Source: Gammaproteobacteria bacterium (GTDB lineage Bacteria; Pseudomonadota; Gammaproteobacteria; GRL18). Taken from it: 5,464 nt of DNA. The stretch lies in the NCBI GenBank assembly GCA_027076245.1, contig JALTKC010000230.1:1-5464 (forward strand). Reading direction: 5' to 3'. The notes below the pieces were generated by a model that saw nothing but the letters and a program-made list of their open reading frames with translations, was not told where the DNA came from and did no database searches. Position numbers and translations under genes: made by a program. Below, in pieces: positions 1 to 5,464 of the stretch (the first letter of the stretch is position 1; each line of letters begins with the position of its first letter).

Positions 1-397
1 GATAAACAATGGCATAGTAAGTGACTTTTTCCGCTTCATACTTCTGAAACTTATAGCCTTCATCATTTTTTGCTGTGCTTTTAGAGACCACCTCTACAAT
101 AAGCTCAGGTGCTTTGGTAATATAAGCCTCATTGGGTTCATCACAGATCAGTACAACATCGGGGCGTAACACGGTATCATCAGAGAGTTTGTAGTCTTCT
201 TCTCCTATAACCAGACATCTTTCACAATTATCCAGTTGTTCATCTAACTGTGCTATAAATTTTCCGGCTATTGCCTGATGATTAATGGTTGGCGCAGGAC
301 TCATGGCAACAGGGAAACCATCAAAAAGCTCCCATTTCCCTTCCCAAAGCTTATAGTCTTCATAAGTATAATGCTTGATAAAATCAGCCGTATTCAT
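1..397 (-). CDS. Uma2 family (DUF820) PD-(D/E)XK nuclease-like protein, C-terminus cut by window edge
   Basis: The frame opens at an ATG (397-395) and stays open for 132 codons to the window edge, so the C-terminal third or so is missing (family members are usually about 180-200 residues). The start is supported by GGAAG at 409-405, 7 nt upstream. Visible family marks are the N-terminal KWELFDG (residues 21-27), the P-x-x-x-x-H segment (35-40), LRPDVVLICDEP with Asp80 (77-88), ELIVEVVSKST with Glu102 (98-108), and D112-x3-K116-x3-Y120. Asp80, Glu102 and a nearby Lys match the PD-(D/E)XK nuclease core. The family is abundant in cyanobacteria and some proteobacteria, and its biological role is largely unknown. 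It follows fcl by 48 nt on the same strand, so it may be co-transcribed, but nothing ties it to sugar metabolism. The family call is strong; nuclease activity is only inferred. Confidence 0.88.
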   Translation of the reverse strand, partial: MNTADFIKHYTYEDYKLWEGKWELFDGFPVAMSPAPTINHQAIAGKFIAQLDEQLDNCERCLVIGEEDYKLSDDTVLRPDVVLICDEPNEAYITKAPELIVEVVSKSTAKNDEGYKFQKYEAEKVTYYAIVY

Positions 398-445
398 AAA
401 TAAACTTCCGATAGCAGGACTTTAGTTGTTAGCCTTTTACGTCAA

Positions 446-1426
446 TTATAGCAGACTATAATGTTCCAGGTACCACTGATAGGCATTGGTCAGGCCATCT
501 TCCAGTCCAATACTGGCTTGCCAGCCCATTTTATTAATGCGGCTTACATCCAGTAATTTTCTTGGGGTGCCTTCAGGCTTGTCGGCATTAAAGACCAGTT
601 CCCCTTCAAAGCCCACCACTTTTTTTACTGTTTGCGCCAGTTCCGCAATGGTAACATCCTGCCCGGTACCCACATTAATATGGGATAACATAGGCTGAGT
701 ATTCGCCTGATAAGTGGCCTTGTCCAGCCCCATAACAAAGACACTGGCCGCAGCCATATCATCCACATGCAGAAACTCACGCATCACCTTGCCCGTTCCC
801 CAGACTTCAACAGAGGGCCGTCTATTTTGTTTGGCTTCATGAAAGCGTTTGATCATGGCCGGTACCACATGGCTGTTCAGGCCGTGGTAATTATCCCCCG
901 GCCCATATAAATTAGTGGGCATTACTGAACGGTAGTCAGTTCCATACTGACGATTATAGGATTCACACAGCTTAATTCCGGCAATTTTTGCTACCGCATA
1001 AGGCTCATTAGTTGGCTCAAGTACCCCGGTCAGCAGTTCTGGCTCAGCCATAGGCTGTTTAGCAAATTTCGGATAGATACAGGAACTGCCCAGAAACAAT
1101 AAATTATTCACTCCGGCGGCCCAGGCTTCATGAATAACATTGGCCTCAATCATCATATTCTGATAAATAAACTCAGCCGGGTACTCATTATTAGCATAAA
1201 TCCCACCCACTTTTGCCGCCGCCAGCACCACAAAATCCGGCTTCTGCTCCTGCATAACCCCCCGTACAGCCGCCTGTTCACACAAATCCAGTTCTGCATG
1301 AGTACGAGTAATAATATTCTCTACACCCAGCTTTTCCAATTGCCGAATAATAGCCGCTCCCACCATACCCCGGTGACCAGCTATATAAAATGTTTTGTCT
1401 TTTAAATAATCACTCACATCAACCAC
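446..1426 (-). CDS. fcl: GDP-L-fucose synthase (GDP-4-keto-6-deoxy-D-mannose 3,5-epimerase/4-reductase)
   Basis: Cytoplasmic NADPH-dependent short-chain dehydrogenase/reductase that epimerises and reduces the Gmd product to GDP-L-fucose. The 326-residue length is normal. The N-terminal Rossmann motif is AGHRGMVG (residues 16-23). The catalytic residues are Ser114, Tyr143 and Lys147 (YAVAK), and the epimerisation acid/base pair is Cys116 and His186; these correspond to Ser107, Tyr136, Lys140, Cys109 and His179 of the E. coli enzyme with a constant offset of 7. The VMREFLHVDD segment (214-223) is also typical. The start is uncertain: a GTG at 1426-1424 follows the hepT stop with no gap, and a second in-frame GTG at 1417-1415 would give an N-terminus MSDYLKDK, closer to the E. 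coli length. Neither has a good Shine-Dalgarno, so translation may depend on ribosomes finishing hepT. The stop is TAA (448-446). Product call is very secure. Confidence 0.97.
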   Translation of the reverse strand: MVDVSDYLKDKTFYIAGHRGMVGAAIIRQLEKLGVENIITRTHAELDLCEQAAVRGVMQEQKPDFVVLAAAKVGGIYANNEYPAEFIYQNMMIEANVIHEAWAAGVNNLLFLGSSCIYPKFAKQPMAEPELLTGVLEPTNEPYAVAKIAGIKLCESYNRQYGTDYRSVMPTNLYGPGDNYHGLNSHVVPAMIKRFHEAKQNRRPSVEVWGTGKVMREFLHVDDMAAASVFVMGLDKATYQANTQPMLSHINVGTGQDVTIAELAQTVKKVVGFEGELVFNADKPEGTPRKLLDVSRINKMGWQASIGLEDGLTNAYQWYLEHYSLL

Positions 1427-1858
1427 TCATTCTGATGAATCTAATAGTTCACTCACCGGATTTAGAAGAAACTCTACCACAAACTTATAATCCTGTTGTT
1501 TAACCAACTGCAGTACGCGCCCCATATCAATATTCATATACTCATGCACAATTCGGTTTCTCAGACCAACAATAGCATTCCATAAAGGTAACTGAGGATC
1601 GGGCAGTATTTTAATCCGTACCAGTGAGGAGAAAGTATCATAAGCGGATACAGGCACATGCTCTTTTTTAAACTTAAGAATATGCTTAGCCTTACCGATG
1701 GCATTTTCTATTAAAACCTGCAGGGCATGCAAAACACCATTTTGTTCCAGGGGCGATAATACCTCACCCGCCAGCATTTTCTGACGGGCCACTTCAAGCA
1801 AAGCATCATATTCTGTCGCCAACTGAGCGGTTTCCTGTTGATAAAGCTCAAAGCGCAT
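1427..1858 (-). CDS. hepT: HepT-like HEPN-domain ribonuclease toxin (MntA-HepT type toxin-antitoxin)
   Basis: A 143-residue, mostly helical protein. LRNRIVHEYMNID (residues 99-111) carries the diagnostic HEPN motif RX4HXY as Arg100, His105 and Tyr107. In characterised MntA-HepT pairs the Arg and His are the RNase active site, and the Tyr of this motif is AMPylated by MntA to neutralise the toxin; here that is inferred from family. The chosen ATG at 1858 overlaps the end of mntA by 11 nt, so the two are probably translationally coupled. An in-frame ATG at 1876 (starting MSGKKVM, 6 residues longer, with GAAG just upstream) is a real alternative. The frame remains open further upstream to 1936, but that part overlaps mntA and does not look like HepT. 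The TGA stop (1429-1427) is followed immediately and in the same frame by fcl. The motif is intact, so there is no sign of decay. Confidence 0.9.
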   Translation of the reverse strand: MRFELYQQETAQLATEYDALLEVARQKMLAGEVLSPLEQNGVLHALQVLIENAIGKAKHILKFKKEHVPVSAYDTFSSLVRIKILPDPQLPLWNAIVGLRNRIVHEYMNIDMGRVLQLVKQQDYKFVVEFLLNPVSELLDSSE

Positions 1859-2228
1859 GACTTTTTTCCCACTCATAATCTTCAAGCTCTCTCCAGACCC
1901 GGGACAGAAAATGATACCAGGCCAACTGCTCCTCACCTTTTAATGGCACCCCTTCTTCAGCAATCAAGGCCCGCATAGTCAGCCCTGCCTTAGACATATC
2001 TATCAAATCAATTTTATCCTCTGTAACACCCAAAACCCTTGCCAGATCACGCCTCAAAGTCTCCGTAAGTCCCAGAATTTCCATAAAAGACAAACCAGCC
2101 CGCCACTGAACACCAATATCCCAGTCACTATCCACCCCAGCCCGCCCCTCAGCCCGACTCCCAACCAAAACAGCCAGCTCAAGCTCAGAAGCCTCCCACA
2201 GAACCCCTTCCAGCTCCCCAAAACACAC
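1848..2228 (-). CDS. mntA: MntA-like minimal nucleotidyltransferase antitoxin (HepT partner)
   Basis: A 126-residue minimal nucleotidyltransferase of the DNA polymerase beta superfamily. LVGSRAEGRAGVDSDWD (residues 21-37) fits the MntA signature GSX10DXD exactly: Gly23-Ser24, ten residues, Asp35 and Asp37. The third metal-binding Asp is probably Asp74 in KIDLIDM. By analogy with studied systems it would transfer AMP to the HepT tyrosine and keep it inactive. The start chosen is GTG at 2228-2226, because a strong Shine-Dalgarno AGGGGGGAG (2243-2235) lies 6 nt upstream; a TTG two codons earlier (2234) directly abuts that site, so it is unlikely. It lies 47 nt beyond the gmd stop and overlaps hepT, giving the order antitoxin then toxin. 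The first half has odd codon use for this window (many GGG, CGG and TTG codons) and extreme G-over-C bias on the coding strand. Family call is secure; antitoxin role is inferred. Confidence 0.9.
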   Translation of the reverse strand: MCFGELEGVLWEASELELAVLVGSRAEGRAGVDSDWDIGVQWRAGLSFMEILGLTETLRRDLARVLGVTEDKIDLIDMSKAGLTMRALIAEEGVPLKGEEQLAWYHFLSRVWRELEDYEWEKSHAL

Positions 2229-2234
2229 TCTCAA

Positions 2235-2243
2235 CTCCCCCCT
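2235..2243 (-). promoter_or_regulatory. Strong Shine-Dalgarno deciding the mntA start
   Basis: On the minus strand this reads AGGGGGGAG, six nucleotides before the GTG at 2228-2226 and with no gap before the TTG at 2234-2232. Normal spacing therefore favours the GTG. It is the clearest ribosome-binding site in the window; the other genes have weak or no Shine-Dalgarno. It also overlaps the TAG that ends the 13-codon frame described at 2242-2283, so translation of that frame could affect access to it. Confidence 0.6.
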
Positions 2244-2283
2244 AAACCCTAAAACCTATCCCATAAAACCTACTATCACTCAT
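2242..2283 (-). other. 13-codon reading frame overlapping the gmd stop; possible fcl vestige or leader peptide
   Basis: An ATG at 2283-2281 overlaps the end of gmd by 8 nt (ATGAGTGA) and opens a frame reading MSDSRFYGIGFRV, closed by TAG at 2244-2242. With one 4-residue gap it matches 7 of 13 residues of the fcl N-terminus counted from GTG 1417 (MSDYLKDKTFYIAGHRG): M, S, D, F, Y, G and R. It could be the decayed start of an ancestral fcl that directly overlapped gmd, a small leader peptide coupling gmd to mntA, or chance. I see no Shine-Dalgarno of its own; a ribosome terminating at the gmd TGA could reinitiate there. Confidence 0.3.
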
Positions 2284-3382
2284 TATAATCAAACGTCTTA
2301 AACCCTTCCCTCTTACACAGCTCATCCCTCTGGGCAATCGCCAGATCCTCCCGCACCATCTCAGCCACCATTTCTTCCAGAGTAATTTTAGGTACCCAGC
2401 CCAGTTTTTCTTTAGCTTTGGTCGGATCGCCTAAAAGTGTCTCCACCTCTGTTGGCCTGAAATAACGGGGATCAACTTTTACAATGACCTGGCCGGGTTT
2501 CAGTAAGGTGCTACCTGCATCAACCACAATACCCTGCTCATCCACCCCCGAACCTTCCCAGCGCAAATGAATACCCAGTTCACTGGCAGCTGCATTAACA
2601 AAATCCCGCACCGAATACTGCACACCGGTAGCAATACAAAAGTCCTCCGGCTCATCCTGCTGCAGCATCAGCCACTGCATTTCCACATAATCTTTAGCAT
2701 GACCCCAGTCCCGTTTGGCATCCAGGTTACCCAGATATAAACAGTCCTGTAAGTCCAGGCTGATACGAGCCACCGCACGGGTAATTTTACGGGTAACAAA
2801 GGTCTCTCCCCGTATGGGTGACTCATGATTAAACAAAATACCATTACAAGCATACATACCATAAGCTTCACGATAATTGACCGTGATCCAGTAAGCATAC
2901 AGCTTGGCTGCCGCATAGGGTGAACGGGGATAAAACGGCGTAGTCTCTTTTTGTGGTATTTCCTGTACTTTACCGTACAGCTCGGAAGTAGAAGCCTGAT
3001 AAAAACGAGTAGTTTTCTCCAGCCCTGAGATACGAATAGCCTCCAGAATACGCAAAGCACCCAGCCCTACCGTATCCGCTGTATATTCCGGTGTCTCAAA
3101 CGACACTGCCACATGGCTTTGGGCACCTAAATTATATATTTCATCCGGACGCACCTGCTGAATCACACGCACCAGACTCATGGAATCATTTAAATCGCCA
3201 TAATGGAGTATAAAATGACGGTTTTTTTCATGTGGATCCTGATACAGATGATCAATTCTGTCGGTATTAAATAAGGACGCACGGCGCTTAATACCATGAA
3301 CCTCATAGCCTTTAGCCAGTAAAAATTCTGCCAGATAAGCGCCATCCTGACCGGTGATACCGGTTATTAATGCTTTTTTCAC
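2276..3382 (-). CDS. gmd: GDP-mannose 4,6-dehydratase
   Basis: Cytoplasmic NADP-dependent extended short-chain dehydrogenase converting GDP-D-mannose to GDP-4-keto-6-deoxy-D-mannose, the first step to GDP-L-fucose (also to GDP-rhamnose or GDP-perosamine with other partners). At 368 residues it has normal length. The Rossmann motif GITGQDG lies at residues 8-14 and is followed by YEVHGIKRRAS (26-36), the GDP-mannose dehydratase hallmark. Catalytic Thr132, Glu134, Tyr156 and Lys160 (STSELYG and YAAAK) match the E. coli numbering exactly. FNHESPIRGETFVTRKIT (184-201) and RDWGHAKDYVEMQW (224-237) are also conserved. The start is GTG at 3382-3380 with only a weak purine patch upstream (GGAAAA), but the protein begins as in relatives. 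The gene ends in tandem stops TGA-TAG. Its last twenty or so codons share the purine-rich bias that continues into mntA. fcl, its pathway partner, is two genes downstream. Confidence 0.98.
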   Translation of the reverse strand: MKKALITGITGQDGAYLAEFLLAKGYEVHGIKRRASLFNTDRIDHLYQDPHEKNRHFILHYGDLNDSMSLVRVIQQVRPDEIYNLGAQSHVAVSFETPEYTADTVGLGALRILEAIRISGLEKTTRFYQASTSELYGKVQEIPQKETTPFYPRSPYAAAKLYAYWITVNYREAYGMYACNGILFNHESPIRGETFVTRKITRAVARISLDLQDCLYLGNLDAKRDWGHAKDYVEMQWLMLQQDEPEDFCIATGVQYSVRDFVNAAASELGIHLRWEGSGVDEQGIVVDAGSTLLKPGQVIVKVDPRYFRPTEVETLLGDPTKAKEKLGWVPKITLEEMVAEMVREDLAIAQRDELCKREGFKTFDYNE

Positions 3383-3452
3383 TAAATTAATTTTCCATCT
3401 TGATTGTTTACCACAACAGCCTGAACAACTGTTCTTAAAAAAATATTTTGAA

Positions 3453-5369
<1,917 letters not shown>

Positions 5370-5375
5370 AAAAAA

Positions 5376-5384
5376 ATTTTAGCA
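5376..5384 (-). promoter_or_regulatory. Possible extended -10 element of the dehydratase gene
   Basis: On the minus strand this reads TGCTAAAAT, an extended -10 (TGn followed by a 5/6 match to TATAAT). Six T residues separate it from the ATG at 5369, so transcription would begin at about the A of the start codon and give a leaderless mRNA, in keeping with the absence of a Shine-Dalgarno. I find no convincing -35 hexamer upstream. Weak support: A/T-rich sequence gives such matches by chance. Confidence 0.25.
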
Positions 5385-5464
5385 TGTTTAACCAGGCAAT
5401 AACATGTCCGGGCATACCAAGCCACCCTGAACTAAACAGAGGCCTTAATGAGAGACTCCGTCCC

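Larger units (their letters stand above)
1418..2274 (-). other. Candidate inserted mntA-hepT cassette between gmd and fcl
   Basis: The cassette interrupts what is normally a direct gmd-fcl neighbourhood. It is flanked on the plus strand by near-identical 9-mers ATCACTCAC (1409-1417) and ATCACTCAT (2275-2283), which share 8 exact bases. On the coding strand both read as a start codon followed by AGTGAT. No transposase, terminal inverted repeat or integrase gene is present, so the mechanism is unknown and the repeats may simply reflect two copies of an fcl start region. Insertion is an inference from gene order, repeats and base composition. Confidence 0.35.
1981..2340. other. Extreme strand-asymmetric tract (C-rich, G-poor on plus strand) including an 81-base G-free run
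   Basis: By hand count, plus-strand 1981-2340 holds 144 C and 33 G in 360 bases, and 2221-2280 holds 25 C and no G. The run without any G spans 2214-2294. The corresponding mRNA is therefore purine-biased and has an 81-nt stretch without C. The tract covers the gmd 3' end, the gmd-mntA gap and most of mntA. A section of fcl, 661-720, has 14 C and 15 G for comparison. On the coding strand 2270-2237 carries the G tracts GG, GGG, GG, GGG and GGGGGG, compatible with a two-tier G-quadruplex or an R-loop-prone transcript; that is inference. Confidence 0.7.

Noticed and set aside
425..445. TTGACG (445-440) as the -35 box of a promoter for the Uma2 gene
   Set aside because: The best -10 partner, TAAAGT, gives a 15-nt spacer and a 4/6 match, which is too weak.
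874..922. GCCCA/TGGGC inverted repeat inside fcl
   Set aside because: A 5-bp stem with a 10-nt loop in coding sequence is expected by chance and has no T-run.
1859..1936. N-terminal extension of the HepT frame up to 1936
   Set aside because: It overlaps most of the mntA C-terminal coding region, has no HepT-like sequence or ribosome site, and the ATGs at 1858 or 1876 fit the family length.
2668..3060. 130-codon minus-strand frame inside gmd
   Set aside because: It lies wholly within the well-conserved gmd in another frame and has no domain-like features; a shadow frame.
3345..3365. Repeated ACCGGT units near the gmd start
   Set aside because: They encode the repeated Ile-Thr-Gly of the Rossmann motif, so protein sequence explains them.
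3395..3435. Inverted repeat AACAG/CTGTT between the dehydratase gene and gmd as a terminator
   Set aside because: The stem is 5 bp at most, not GC-rich, and no T-run follows it in the direction of transcription.
5370..5464. JUMPstart/ops-like element upstream of the polysaccharide gene
   Set aside because: A stretch reading GGGTGGCTTGGT on the minus strand only loosely resembles the ops consensus GGCGGTAG; too many mismatches.

Overview
The window looks like part of a bacterial surface-polysaccharide gene cluster with a toxin-antitoxin pair inside it. Every supported gene lies on the minus strand, so transcription runs from high to low coordinates: a WbpM/PglF/CapD-family membrane nucleotide-sugar dehydratase (3453-5369), gmd (2276-3382), an MntA-type nucleotidyltransferase (1848-2228), a HepT-type HEPN protein (1427-1858), fcl (446-1426), and the first part of a Uma2-family PD-(D/E)XK gene cut by the left edge (1-397). 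Gaps between genes are 70 nt or less, or the genes touch or overlap, which fits one operon. The protein types and moderate GC content (mid-40s percent by eye) fit a proteobacterium, perhaps a gammaproteobacterium; this is an impression, not a demonstration.

Functionally, Gmd and Fcl are the complete two-step route from GDP-D-mannose to GDP-L-fucose. The large dehydratase is expected to act on UDP-GlcNAc, giving a 4-keto-6-deoxy intermediate of sugars such as QuiNAc, FucNAc or bacillosamine. Together they imply an O-antigen, capsule or exopolysaccharide containing L-fucose and a 6-deoxy amino sugar. No glycosyltransferase or transport gene is inside the window.

The unusual part is 1418-2283. 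gmd and fcl are normally adjacent, but here a MntA-HepT pair with intact signature motifs (GSX10DXD and RX4HXY) sits between them. hepT and fcl are in the same reading frame, separated only by one TGA codon. A 13-codon reading frame overlapping the gmd stop resembles the start of fcl, as if the pair had been inserted at an ancestral overlapping gmd/fcl junction. The CACTCAT heptamer occurs at all three junctions. The mntA region also has an extreme strand bias, including 81 consecutive bases with no G on the plus strand.

There is no gene-free stretch over 300 bases. Intergenic DNA is limited to 398-445, 2229-2275, 3383-3452 and 5370-5464. I saw no RNA genes, CRISPR arrays, insertion sequences or convincing intrinsic terminators.
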